Part shown: positions 44,135 to 53,291 of the stretch, piece after piece
How the letters are laid out: every line of letters begins with the position of its first letter
Position numbering within the stretch: the stretch's first letter is position 1
Source of the DNA: Prolixibacteraceae bacterium
GTDB taxonomy: Bacteria; Bacteroidota; Bacteroidia; Bacteroidales; Prolixibacteraceae
Reading direction: 5' to 3'
NCBI GenBank assembly: GCA_028282705.1
Contig: JANQHI010000052.1
Location: 124,001 to 188,000 of the forward strand
Length of the DNA: 64,000 bases
Translations under genes and position numbers: made by a program
The notes under the pieces: model-generated
What the model saw: the letters and a program-made list of their open reading frames with translations, nothing else
Told to the model about the DNA's origin: nothing
Databases searched by the model: none

Positions 44135-44161
44135 TAAATCTGGCATAAATCTAGCATTTGT

Positions 44162-45184
44162 TTAATTCTTTGTAATCTCTGCCAATAATTGAAATATTCG
44201 TTTAATTACATATCCTAGATTGTCTTTAAAAAAATTGCTGACATTTAATAAGACAATTACAAATAGGGAATACAATATGATTTTATATGAAAGTATCTCT
44301 AATGGCGCAAAATATTCAGAATAGAGCAAGAGTGAAATTAGAATCATAGAAATAAATCCAATAATTAAATTACCTAACTGCGCATTTGGATTTAGAGTTG
44401 TTATTTTATTGTATTCTTTACTATTTAAAGTTTTATAAGGAGTTTCTTTAATTTCATTAGGATAAGCTTTACTAATCGCTTTCCAAACATGAGAAAAATA
44501 TAATGATTTTTCATTTGCTATACATCCAATTAGAAAGCTTCTCATTGCTTCAATATCAAATGGTATTGCATCAAGATACATGCCTCCAAATACTCCCGCG
44601 CCATTCCTTGCAACAGCAACTGGATCATCAAAAACCTTATTTATTATAAACCCCTTAATTTTGTGTGCAATTTTATAGTCTGACAAAGTATCAGACAAAT
44701 ACTGCGTTGCCTGAAATGAAGTAGTATCCGGTTCAACGATGAAAACAATATCATTGACTAATTTTGTAATTTCAACGGTTTCATCATCTAATCCACCCCT
44801 GCAATCCATTATGATATAATCATATGAATTTTCAACCTTTTCTAAAATTCTTTTAATCGACAAAGTCAATGCTTTCTTATTATTTCTTGAATATTGCCTG
44901 TGATTGCCAATACCAATAAAATTTATGTTTTCATCTCTCAAAAATTTTTGGGTTATATCTTTAATGGTGAGACTTTCATCCTTAGCCAAATCCAACAGTC
45001 CAACTTTTTTGTTTTGCACTATATTCAAGCCCAAATAGTAGGTCATACCTCCTGTTCCACTATCGCTATCAATAAGTAATACTTTTTTATTCTGTAATGC
45101 TAAAATTTTTGCAATAGTAACACAAATACTAGTTTTACCACTACCTCCTTTGCCACTCATTACTGCAATTATATTTGAATTCAT
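44162..45184 (-). CDS. membrane-anchored ParA/MinD-like ATPase
   Basis: A 340-residue protein with a deviant Walker A MSGKGGSGKTS (Gly11-Thr18 region, both signature lysines Lys12 and Lys17), VLLIDSDSGTGG, switch II YIIMDCRGGLDDE and IVFIVEPDTTSF, as in the MinD/ParA group. Unlike partition ATPases it ends in two hydrophobic segments (about 270-320: NLIIGFISMILISLLLYSEYF, YKIILYSLFVIVLLNVSNFF). No ParB-like gene is present. It is co-transcribed with the membrane protein gene 5 bp upstream and lies in the same direction as the radical SAM cluster. Confidence 0.75.
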   Translation of the reverse strand: MNSNIIAVMSGKGGSGKTSICVTIAKILALQNKKVLLIDSDSGTGGMTYYLGLNIVQNKKVGLLDLAKDESLTIKDITQKFLRDENINFIGIGNHRQYSRNNKKALTLSIKRILEKVENSYDYIIMDCRGGLDDETVEITKLVNDIVFIVEPDTTSFQATQYLSDTLSDYKIAHKIKGFIINKVFDDPVAVARNGAGVFGGMYLDAIPFDIEAMRSFLIGCIANEKSLYFSHVWKAISKAYPNEIKETPYKTLNSKEYNKITTLNPNAQLGNLIIGFISMILISLLLYSEYFAPLEILSYKIILYSLFVIVLLNVSNFFKDNLGYVIKRIFQLLAEITKN

Positions 45185-45189
45185 AGTTG

Positions 45190-45660
45190 TTATTTCTTTG
45201 AAAGATTATCTATTGCATCACTGTATTTTGAATTGTAGTTAATTGCTTGAGATCTAAAAGTTGAATGAAGAACTTTTAATAAAAAAGATATAATAACACC
45301 CATAAAAGCACTTAAAATACATATAGATTCAAATTGTGTGAGATTTACGCCAAGGTTACCGTTTATTAAACCTTGGACAGATTGACCAATTGTTAATCCT
45401 ATTAATACTAATACGGTAATAAATGCAGAAAAACCAATTACAGCCTCATCTCCAGTGGCTTGAAATTTAACTATCCAGATATTAAGTCTTATTATTTGTG
45501 TACCTTTTAATTGATCCATTTTAAATACAGGAATTTGAGTTAGAAGTTTTCCAGTTGCCATTATTGAAAAAAAACCTAAAGCAAAAACACTAAAAAAGAA
45601 TCGAATATAAACAGTCAAATTATCAATGGGAATTTCAGTTTTATCATCAATTTTGTTCAT
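45190..45660 (-). CDS. four-span membrane protein of unknown function
   Basis: A 156-residue protein with hydrophobic segments near 22-42 (FFFSVFALGFFSIMATG), 72-92 (AVIGFSAFITVLVLIGLTI) and 112-132 (SICILSAFMGVIISFLLK). The N-terminus is acidic and the C-terminus polar (INYNSKYSDAIDNLSKK). I do not recognise the family. It starts 306 bp after the candidate peptide ORF and ends 5 bp before the MinD-like gene, so the two are surely one transcription unit. Confidence 0.6.
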   Translation of the reverse strand: MNKIDDKTEIPIDNLTVYIRFFFSVFALGFFSIMATGKLLTQIPVFKMDQLKGTQIIRLNIWIVKFQATGDEAVIGFSAFITVLVLIGLTIGQSVQGLINGNLGVNLTQFESICILSAFMGVIISFLLKVLHSTFRSQAINYNSKYSDAIDNLSKK

Positions 45661-45966
45661 ATTATTAATTTTACTTCCCGCTAACGGTAGTCTGTATAAA
45701 ACTAATTAAATTACAATTCAATATTTGCTTAATAAATCCAAACAACAATCTGAATAAATTAATTCTATAAAATGATTTTTTAGACAGACCAATCAAAATA
45801 ATGTATGAGTAAAGGCAAATTGCTTCATGTTCTCCTGTTCATAGGTGACTAATTTTGAACAAGCTACAATTCCATATTTAGCAGTCTATCCGCCATTGTT
45901 TATAAAAAACCTGTATGTTGTTTTTCCATAGTTCAGCAATTCATAGATGAATTATGAAGTTCTATG
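45661..45966. other. gap downstream of the candidate peptide ORF
   Basis: About 300 bp of AT-rich DNA with only very short frames on either strand (ten codons or fewer from any ATG I checked). It probably holds the promoter for the membrane-protein/MinD-like pair. No hairpin with a T-tract stands out. Confidence 0.4.
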
Positions 45967-46107
45967 CTACTCCTTATTTACTTTAGACTTACAGGTAACT
46001 TTCTTAGAATCAGGTCTATTAGTCATGTTACATCCATGTGAATAATGTTTGTTGATTCTTTTATCTCCAACATTCTCAACTTTTAATAAAATTTTCTTTT
46101 TAGTCAT
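45967..46107 (-). CDS. candidate 46-residue peptide substrate of the radical SAM enzyme
   Basis: ATG 46107 to TAG 45967, 24 bp after the radical SAM stop and in the same direction. The peptide is basic (13 Lys, 2 Arg) with two cysteines, Cys26 in YSHGCNMTN and Cys39 in KKVTCKSK, and an N-terminal half (TKKKILLKVENVGDKRINK) that could be a leader bound by the maturase. Short Cys-containing ORFs beside SPASM-type radical SAM genes are often RiPP precursors. It is seen as an ORF only; coding is inferred from position, composition and length. Confidence 0.5.
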   Translation of the reverse strand: MTKKKILLKVENVGDKRINKHYSHGCNMTNRPDSKKVTCKSKVNKE

Positions 46108-46130
46108 AATACATTCTTTTAATTAAAAAA

Positions 46131-47390
46131 TTATTTAGGAATTGAAGTAAAACACCTTGAGTTATTTACTTCTTCTGACAAAACTGAGTTGTAAATACAA
46201 TTTTTTTGTCTTGAATTAAATTTTGCTAAACAACCTCCAATACATGCAATTTGATACTCACAATCTATGCATTTTTTTTGTCTAACACGTTTTGCTTTTT
46301 GGTAGTACGACCAATCTCTATTTAGCCATATTTCTTTAAAATTGTTATTGTTTAAATTTCCAATACTTTTTTTAAGAAAGCCACATGGTTTAATTTCCCC
46401 ATTTGGGTTGATAAACGCCTGACTGTTGCCTGCGCCACAAAAAACAATTTCTTTCAATCCACTTTCTGGTGGAGTAATTATTGGTCCCCCATCTGTATAG
46501 ATTTCCCAATCTTTCGCAAACCTTGAAATATCAATCGCATTAATTGGTTGTTTTGTGTTTTCATATGGGACCTCAAACTTAAGATCAACCCTAACCGGAT
46601 AATCTTTAAGTTCATCGATAATTGGTCTTAAATTTTTTTCATTATCCTGTCCATAATATACATAGGCAACGGATACTTCCTTGAAATAATCACAAGCGAT
46701 CTTAATTGCTTCCTTATTTATTTCAAATGATTTACCCTTTCCTTTATATAAGTCTGTACTTATTTGAAGAGTTCTTAATCCAGCATCTGCCCATAATTTT
46801 GCAATATTTTTATTCATTAAAATGCCATTTGAAGATACCGTAATTCTTTCAATATTTAAAGTATGACATTCTTTAATTATTTGTTCTACTTCTTGCGAGA
46901 ACATGCATGGCTCACCACCTAAAATATTGACAATATTCAAACCAAAATCAATAGCCTCATTTAAACATTTCTTGATTCTATCTATTTTTATGCTATGCCC
47001 TCCTTGATGAAGGTTGCAATAATTACACTTCAAGTTACATGCCGAACTAGGGCAAATATTCAACTCCGAAATACTTCTAAAATTTGGCTCGTTTAAACCT
47101 TTTTTTATTCCACTAATATTGAATGGAGAAATGTGCTTTGTATTTGTTTTATATAAAATATTTAACTCTAATAGCTGTTTTAGAAATGTCTCAACAGCTT
47201 CTAAATTGACCTTATTTTTTAATGAAGAATCTAAATCTTCATAGATCGAATGAAAATCATTTTTCCCACATGCCATCAACAAGCATGATATTCCTTCAAA
47301 CGAAGTCACAAATCTTGTATTACCTGGAGATACAACTCTAAATTTATTCAATGAAATTTTATTAATTGAGATGTCTGCAATATTAATCAT
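46131..47390 (-). CDS. radical SAM/SPASM domain peptide-maturase-like protein
   Basis: A 419-residue protein. Residues 1-90 look like a small RRE-type peptide-binding domain (SLNKFRVVSPGNTRFV, EAVETFLKQLLELNILY). The radical SAM core starts at Cys118-Cys122-Cys125 (SACNLKCNYCN), with NILGGEPCMF after it. The C-terminal SPASM region (about 315-400) has many cysteines (IKPCGFLKKS, KKCIDCEYQIACIGGCLAKF) for auxiliary Fe-S clusters. This architecture is typical of enzymes that cross-link ribosomal peptides. It starts 5 bp after the membrane-protein gene upstream and is followed by a small peptide ORF. Confidence 0.88.
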   Translation of the reverse strand: MINIADISINKISLNKFRVVSPGNTRFVTSFEGISCLLMACGKNDFHSIYEDLDSSLKNKVNLEAVETFLKQLLELNILYKTNTKHISPFNISGIKKGLNEPNFRSISELNICPSSACNLKCNYCNLHQGGHSIKIDRIKKCLNEAIDFGLNIVNILGGEPCMFSQEVEQIIKECHTLNIERITVSSNGILMNKNIAKLWADAGLRTLQISTDLYKGKGKSFEINKEAIKIACDYFKEVSVAYVYYGQDNEKNLRPIIDELKDYPVRVDLKFEVPYENTKQPINAIDISRFAKDWEIYTDGGPIITPPESGLKEIVFCGAGNSQAFINPNGEIKPCGFLKKSIGNLNNNNFKEIWLNRDWSYYQKAKRVRQKKCIDCEYQIACIGGCLAKFNSRQKNCIYNSVLSEEVNNSRCFTSIPK

Positions 47391-47395
47391 ATGAC

Positions 47396-48937
47396 TTATT
47401 TATTAAATATCAGTCTTTTAATATCATTATAATCATTTACAATAGGCTCTATATCAATATTGTCAAAACTCTTTATGTATTTGGATAGTAGAGGAAAGGT
47501 GTAGTGTTTTTGGTCTTTCCCCATTATAAATACTCGAGAATCATTAACATTTAAATAAGTTGAGAAACTCTCATTTAACCTATCATTTATTGTATCAATT
47601 AATCGATGAAGTTCATCACTTTTAATTTTCTTCCTTGATTTTTTAATTGATTTACTGGCTAAATTTACAAAGTCAATTAAGGATGATTCTATTAAAGGCT
47701 TAGTTATTGATTCTTTATTGTAAACGATCAAGATGAGAATAATTAAATAGCATTCTGAAGTAAACTTAATGTTGATAGTTTTATTTGACCGAAGGTAAAA
47801 TGATAGTTTGTTATTGAAAATTATTACTTTCTCGAATATTACATTTTTGGACGAATAGGCTAAGTTGCCTCCTCCTGCAAATAAAGGCTTTTCGATATTG
47901 TAAAATGTACTAATATGTTTAGGCTCAGAAGTAGAAGTATCAACTAAAGATATCCAACCTGGTTGTCCAACGATTAAATTTGAATTTGTCCATGGTTTGA
48001 AATAATTCTCAGAAACTTTACATTGGGTTTCTTCAATAAATGAACCAGCCGGTAAAATGAATTGATTCTTTAAAAAGATAATAGGAAAATTTGATTTTAC
48101 ACTAAATTCAATATTATAGGGCGCATTTTTTATAAATTTTTCGGAACGACAAACTACCCAAATTCCAATTTGTGAATGTTCAATTTTTTCATCCTTAATA
48201 AAATCATATGGATCCAGAAAGAACACATTATCTAAAGATCTTTCAATTTTTACTCGAGCAGGAGCACATTTAATTGGGTTTAGTTCCGCTACACAAAATT
48301 GATTTAGTTCTTGCCCTTTTTCTGGTTCATGAACATTATAAGTTATAATTCCATTTTGGGGGAAGTCACCTAAATCAGGAAGAAGGTCTGAGGACATCTG
48401 GTTGTCCCCAGAAAAAAACATATGTGAATAATCTCTTACCTCAAAAAGTCTATATGTTGTGGTAACTCTAATTTTTGACCAGGGTTCATCATTTGATTTC
48501 TTGATAAATAATTTAATCCAAAAAGCATCTGTATCTTTTTCACCCCAATGAACAATGCCTCCATGAATAACCTCAATATCTTTTTTTGGATTTCTGTTTT
48601 CACTTCTAAATACAATTTCAAACTTGCCATTATTGTTATTGTCAATTGTGCCATTTTCAGTTTGAAACAAAGGTTGTTTCTCTTGTTGATCTATTGTTTT
48701 TTCATCAATTGCAGTATTAGAGTGAGTAGGTTTCCTTTTTATAAAAGCAATCCATCCCAATAGTAATGTTAAAAAAGTAAATACCAGAAATGCTAAAAAA
48801 CTATAAAATGTATGTTCAGCACTCATTTTAGAAAAAACAGGTAGTTTTAACCACAATTCATACAATTTATATAGAACGAAAGCACCTACAACAAATGTTC
48901 CTCCAATTTTTAATGCATTTTTCCAAAAACTATCCAT
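47396..48937 (-). CDS. two-span membrane protein with large soluble domain
   Basis: A 513-residue protein with two hydrophobic helices near the N-terminus (about 9-28, IGGTFVVGAFVLYKLY; about 42-65, FYSFLAFLVFTFLTLLLGWI), then a mostly beta soluble region of about 420 residues (EVIHGGIVHWGEKDTDAFW, VKIERSLDNVFFLDPYDF, IGIWVVCRSEKF) and a helical end. With two spans the large domain would be cytoplasmic. I do not recognise the family. Its stop is 5 bp before the radical SAM start, so it is probably part of the same system. Confidence 0.6.
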   Translation of the reverse strand: MDSFWKNALKIGGTFVVGAFVLYKLYELWLKLPVFSKMSAEHTFYSFLAFLVFTFLTLLLGWIAFIKRKPTHSNTAIDEKTIDQQEKQPLFQTENGTIDNNNNGKFEIVFRSENRNPKKDIEVIHGGIVHWGEKDTDAFWIKLFIKKSNDEPWSKIRVTTTYRLFEVRDYSHMFFSGDNQMSSDLLPDLGDFPQNGIITYNVHEPEKGQELNQFCVAELNPIKCAPARVKIERSLDNVFFLDPYDFIKDEKIEHSQIGIWVVCRSEKFIKNAPYNIEFSVKSNFPIIFLKNQFILPAGSFIEETQCKVSENYFKPWTNSNLIVGQPGWISLVDTSTSEPKHISTFYNIEKPLFAGGGNLAYSSKNVIFEKVIIFNNKLSFYLRSNKTINIKFTSECYLIILILIVYNKESITKPLIESSLIDFVNLASKSIKKSRKKIKSDELHRLIDTINDRLNESFSTYLNVNDSRVFIMGKDQKHYTFPLLSKYIKSFDNIDIEPIVNDYNDIKRLIFNK

Positions 48938-48972
48938 AAATTATATTTTTTTGTAGCAGTGTATTTTTAAAT

Positions 48973-50952
48973 TCAAGGAATAATAGATATGTGTTTTAAT
49001 TTCAGGAACTTCACAATCTCAATTGATAATTCTTCCCTTGTAACTATTGCAATTTTTTGATTTTTTACTCTATTAATGGAGTGTTCAAGAACACTCAAAG
49101 TGAGATCTGGATCATTGATAATAAATAATGTGTATCCGATATATTTTGAAGAAATAAACTTTTCAAATTCCACACGTATTAGTTTCAAGCTTGATTTATC
49201 TTTAACCTGAACAATGCTGATTGCTTTATTTTTTGGTTTTCTTTTGTGAGTTTTATGCAATTTTGGTTGCAAATTATCCAAGCTCCCAGATTTGATGTTT
49301 TGAATGTTTACACCAGTTAAATCTGCAAATTGAAACATAATAGAAATACAATCGCTATTATTTATGTTTGCATTTTGTAAGTTCGCATATTGAAAGTTTG
49401 CATAGTTCAAATTGCTTTCTTGAAAATTAGAAAATTCCAAACTGCACTTCTTGAAATCAGTCTTATAGCAGTTTGCACCAGTAAAATTGGCATTTCTTAA
49501 GTTTGATTCATAAAAATATGCCTCTTGAATATTTGATTTTTGAAAGTTTGTATTTTGTAATTGACACTTCTTAAAACTACAACCATTAATATTCCTATTA
49601 CTGAAGTCAAAGTCATTTAACATTAATTCATTAAGTACAAAAGGTTTTCCAGGCGTCCAACTTTTATCAATCATATATGATAAAAATTCAAGAGATTTGA
49701 AGGTTAATCGAACCTGACTTTTATCAATTAAAATCTTATAAAACCTATTTTTCTGTGAATCTTGAGAGGATAATCCTTTTATGTACCATGCAAGAAAATA
49801 TTCTTGAATAGAAAAATGTGAAAATCGATATTGACCATTTGAAGTTCTATTAAGTAAGGATTTAGAGCCATATTCGATTCTATTAATTCCAGCAATTTCT
49901 GGCAATGTTTTTATAATTCTATCTATATCTCCCTTAGTTAAGAAACGAGTTCCTTTTTCTTGCATTTTTACAGCAATAGCGGAGCAAGATAAAAATAGAT
50001 CGTCTTCATTAAATTCAGACATCGGCTCTTTTCTTACTTCTCGTCGAATCCATACTGACACTAGTTCAGTATATACGTTTAACTCATTCCATTGTGTGGC
50101 ACTACTTTCTAATAGGTCTTCTATATGAGAAAGCAGAAAGGGTCTAAACCTTAAAGATTTAGCATTTTTTAAAATTTCCTTAGCCTTGATTATTTTGGGA
50201 TTTTTGCATTCTCCTTTTACTGAAGGAAATCTTTTTAATAGATACTGTTCAACCTGCATCTCATCAAAAGGTGATAAAAAAATAATAGGACAAACATACC
50301 CTCTAATCGATATTTTCTCTTGTGTTCCAATACTTCTAACTCCTTTTTCAGGAAAAAACTGTGTGCGACAAGTTATAATGACCCTCCTAAATCCTGAACT
50401 TAATTGTAATATTTTAATTAGTCTTTTTTCAGGTTTTTCCCATGATAATGAATCTTCATCAAAAGCGTCTAGTAAAAGTATGGTTTTATCTTTTGATGTT
50501 AATTCCTTTATCCTTGTCACTGTATCTTTTCCAAGTTTTAGAAGTTCAATTTTATTATTTCTTTCTAAATCATACTCCTTCATTTTTTTAGGTAAAAGAT
50601 CACATAATTTAATTAATAATAAAAGAGACGTCTTTCCCAAACCAGCATCTGAAAGAATAAACAATTGATTCCTCCCATCATGTTGTACAACAAATTCTCT
50701 ATTAAAATAATTATTGAGAAATTCAAATATTGGTGTACTTACTACAGCATCAGGTTCTTCATCATCATAATTTGCTGGATTAATGTTTTGGCATTTGGGT
50801 TCAATGTAATACTTCAATAAGTGAGATACTGAACCAAATTCATCTGTTAATGCTAATAATTCAGCATCTTTATCTTTTACTTTTTTGATAAGAGTTGCAT
50901 AAGTATCATTAAGTATCTTTTTAGAAACATCTATGAATATTTTTTCCAACAT
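48973..50952 (-). CDS. NACHT-like STAND NTPase with pentapeptide repeats
   Basis: With ATG 50952 this gives 659 residues; a GTG at 50976 is possible. The N-terminal 80 residues are helical, followed by Walker A SDAGLGKTSLL (about 101-111), Walker B KTILLLDAFDED (about 158-169), a sensor IITCRTQFFP and RFSHFSIQEYFLAWY, all typical of NACHT modules. Residues about 460-550 are pentapeptide repeats (ANFTGANCYKTDF, ANFQYANLQNANIN). Bacterial NACHT proteins can act as phage sensors that kill or arrest the cell. The C-terminal 90 residues are a small alpha/beta domain of unknown role. Confidence 0.8.
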   Translation of the reverse strand: MLEKIFIDVSKKILNDTYATLIKKVKDKDAELLALTDEFGSVSHLLKYYIEPKCQNINPANYDDEEPDAVVSTPIFEFLNNYFNREFVVQHDGRNQLFILSDAGLGKTSLLLLIKLCDLLPKKMKEYDLERNNKIELLKLGKDTVTRIKELTSKDKTILLLDAFDEDSLSWEKPEKRLIKILQLSSGFRRVIITCRTQFFPEKGVRSIGTQEKISIRGYVCPIIFLSPFDEMQVEQYLLKRFPSVKGECKNPKIIKAKEILKNAKSLRFRPFLLSHIEDLLESSATQWNELNVYTELVSVWIRREVRKEPMSEFNEDDLFLSCSAIAVKMQEKGTRFLTKGDIDRIIKTLPEIAGINRIEYGSKSLLNRTSNGQYRFSHFSIQEYFLAWYIKGLSSQDSQKNRFYKILIDKSQVRLTFKSLEFLSYMIDKSWTPGKPFVLNELMLNDFDFSNRNINGCSFKKCQLQNTNFQKSNIQEAYFYESNLRNANFTGANCYKTDFKKCSLEFSNFQESNLNYANFQYANLQNANINNSDCISIMFQFADLTGVNIQNIKSGSLDNLQPKLHKTHKRKPKNKAISIVQVKDKSSLKLIRVEFEKFISSKYIGYTLFIINDPDLTLSVLEHSINRVKNQKIAIVTREELSIEIVKFLKLKHISIIP

Positions 50953-51482
50953 ACTATTTTGTTTATAGAATTGCACCTATACGGGTGTAAACTCAAACAT
51001 TTATTTATAACTGGTTTAGCATTGTTTTCTCAAGCTGCTGCTATAAAGTTACATCTCGCTTACAAATGCTTATAATCAATTATTATCAAAAAAACATTGA
51101 AAATAAATTTGGATTAATCCAGGGGTTAGCCATCTACAATTTCCTACAATTAAGCCACAAGGATTAAAACATCACTAAGTTAACAATAAAAATAACATAT
51201 AACACTTCTGCCTCAGTATTAAATACTTACCAGGGAGGAAATCCCAAAGAAAAATTTTATAGTTTTAGATTTAATTCAAACCTGTAAGCAACCAAACACT
51301 GAATTTTCAGGAGATTCTTCAAAAGGAAGTGAAATAAATGTGGGTAGGCAATTTAGGGTTGGTTTTATGTCGAACGCTTTTGAAAATCTTATGGAAATGG
51401 TAGTACCTTTCGAACGGATTTGAATGTGTTAAAATGCCTCACTTTTTTGTACTTTTAAAAGAAATTTAACTCATTAACATAT
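50953..51482. other. divergent intergenic region between NACHT-like and DUF4062 genes
   Basis: About 530 bp without a gene. TTCGAACG-like sequences occur near 51372 and 51407. A possible -7 element TACTTTTA lies near 51450, about 30 bp before the DUF4062 start. Nothing else is recognised. Confidence 0.4.
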
Positions 51483-53186
51483 ATGAATAAGATTAACACT
51501 TTCTTAAGTTCTGCAATGACAGGTGAACTTGATAAGGAAAGAGAAATGGTTAGATATTTATTTTCCAAAGATTCAACACTGAAAGAATTTTACAATTTAT
51601 ATGCTATAGAGGAGCATTCAAGCCCAAGAACAATTGAGAATGCATTTATATCTGAAGTTGATGATTCTGATTTGGTTATATTCATTTTCGGAAATGAACT
51701 AAGAAATGCCGTTTTAACTGAATATGAGACTGCAATAAAAGCCAAAAAAAGAGTTTTATGCTATATCAATAAATATCCTAAAAAACAAACAAAGAGATTA
51801 AAAGACTTCATTGATGATGAATTATATAGATATCACCCTGCGCATTATATTGATGGGAATGATTTATGTGAAAGGATCAAAAATGATTTACAAGACGATT
51901 TGTTGCGATCTTACATTAAAACCATAAAACACTCGGTCAATCCCGAAGAATCTAATTATATAAAAACAACTACTAGTACTGCAGATTCATTTTACAGATT
52001 TTTCCCACTAGATGAATTACTCAGTGCTTCTAAGAATGATACAATTTCCAGTTTAACAGTAGACCAACTTCTCAGCTTATCAATAGCATTGATTGATAAC
52101 TCCGGTGATTACAAATTTGCCTTATTGTTATTAGAAATAGGAATCCTTAAAGAACCTGAAAACTGGATTTTATACAATAATCACGGGATACTTCTTGAAA
52201 CAATGGGATTGCCAAATATTGCAATTTTTTCATATAGAAAAGCAATTGAGAATAATCCTAATTCAGACACAGCATATTATAATTACGGCAACATTATTTT
52301 TGATAGGGCGGAATTTAAAGAAGCTCTTCCTTATTACCAAAAAGCTCTTGAAATAGAACCAAACAAATACAATGCATTAAGCAGAATATCTGCATGTTAT
52401 ATTAATCTAGATGATAAAGAAAATTCTATATTGTGGGCAAAAAAAGCGTACTCGGTTTTAAAAGATGATGTCGCTATTACAAATTTGGCGTTAGCATTAG
52501 CACTCAATGGTAAATTCAAAGAATCACACAAAACAATAGATAAAATCAACGAAAAAAATATTCAATACAAAAAGAATAAGGCATATATCTTTAAAAAAGA
52601 AAAGAAGTTTCAAAAAGCAATTGATATAGTTGATGAACTGTTTGAATCTGGATTTTTAGAATATGGTATTGCTAAAACAAAGCTTGATTGTTTAGTGGAA
52701 TTAGGAGAGAAAAAAGAAGTTGAACATTGGATAAATGAACTTGAAAAAAGATTTCCAATAAGTGCTTCAGATTATAATAATTTTGGATTCCATTTAATGG
52801 AAAAATTTGGTCATTATGAATATTTAAATTCTCTCTTTCTTAAAGCAATTGAACTTGATCCTAAATTAATGAGTTCATGGCACAGCTTACAAGCTAATTT
52901 AGGTGCTTTGGGCGATAATGAAAAAGGATTAGAGAAATGTAATCAAGCATTAAGGATTGAGCCATATAATCCCAAAAACATTCATAATAAGATGATTTTC
53001 TTGCAGGAAATGGGGAAATATGATGAACTAGTTAACTTTATTTTTGAAAAATCTTTTGGAGTTTTTGGTAATGACCAAAATACGGAAAATGCAGGATCAT
53101 TAGTTGATACTGTTTTAGGAAAAAGCAGCTCCCAAATCAAGGAAATGTATAAGACACTTTTAAAGCTATATTCTAATAAGAATTAA
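51483..53186 (+). CDS. DUF4062-like plus TPR protein
   Basis: A 567-residue protein. Residues 1 to about 110 resemble DUF4062 (NTFLSSAMTGELDKEREMVR, FISEVDDSDLVIFIFGNELR, LTEYETAIKAKKRVLCYIN), a Rossmann-like fold related to TIR and nucleoside-deoxyribosyltransferase folds. From about residue 190 there are TPRs (WILYNNHGILLETMG, AYYNYGNIIFDRAEFKEALP, KYNALSRISACYINLDD). This sensor-plus-effector layout is common in bacterial immune proteins, and it lies next to a NACHT-like NTPase. Whether the N-terminal domain is an enzyme here is not known. Confidence 0.75.
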   Translation: MNKINTFLSSAMTGELDKEREMVRYLFSKDSTLKEFYNLYAIEEHSSPRTIENAFISEVDDSDLVIFIFGNELRNAVLTEYETAIKAKKRVLCYINKYPKKQTKRLKDFIDDELYRYHPAHYIDGNDLCERIKNDLQDDLLRSYIKTIKHSVNPEESNYIKTTTSTADSFYRFFPLDELLSASKNDTISSLTVDQLLSLSIALIDNSGDYKFALLLLEIGILKEPENWILYNNHGILLETMGLPNIAIFSYRKAIENNPNSDTAYYNYGNIIFDRAEFKEALPYYQKALEIEPNKYNALSRISACYINLDDKENSILWAKKAYSVLKDDVAITNLALALALNGKFKESHKTIDKINEKNIQYKKNKAYIFKKEKKFQKAIDIVDELFESGFLEYGIAKTKLDCLVELGEKKEVEHWINELEKRFPISASDYNNFGFHLMEKFGHYEYLNSLFLKAIELDPKLMSSWHSLQANLGALGDNEKGLEKCNQALRIEPYNPKNIHNKMIFLQEMGKYDELVNFIFEKSFGVFGNDQNTENAGSLVDTVLGKSSSQIKEMYKTLLKLYSNKN

Positions 53187-53250
53187 ACAACGCATTCATA
53201 ATGAATATCGTACTTTGAGCTATTCCTAATAAAACAATTTCGTTTACAAA

Positions 53251-53258
53251 TATCTTTG
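53251..53258 (+). promoter_or_regulatory. -7 promoter element of the SymE-like gene
   Basis: TATCTTTG matches TAnnTTTG, giving a start of transcription near 53265 and supporting ATG 53292 over the in-frame ATG at 53256. Confidence 0.6.
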
Positions 53259-53291
53259 TGCTATAATCCCACCACTTCCTATCTAATTCAC

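Noticed and set aside
44162..45184. Plasmid partition ParA
   Set aside because: It has C-terminal membrane spans and no ParB-like gene or centromere-like iterons beside it, so a partition role is not supported.
45661..45966. Further peptide-precursor ORFs near the radical SAM gene
   Set aside because: The short minus-strand frames that begin with ATG end within about ten codons, and no cysteine-rich candidate appears.
53256..53291. Longer start for the SymE-like gene
   Set aside because: The upstream ATG at 53256 overlaps the TATCTTTG promoter element, so it would not be in the transcript.
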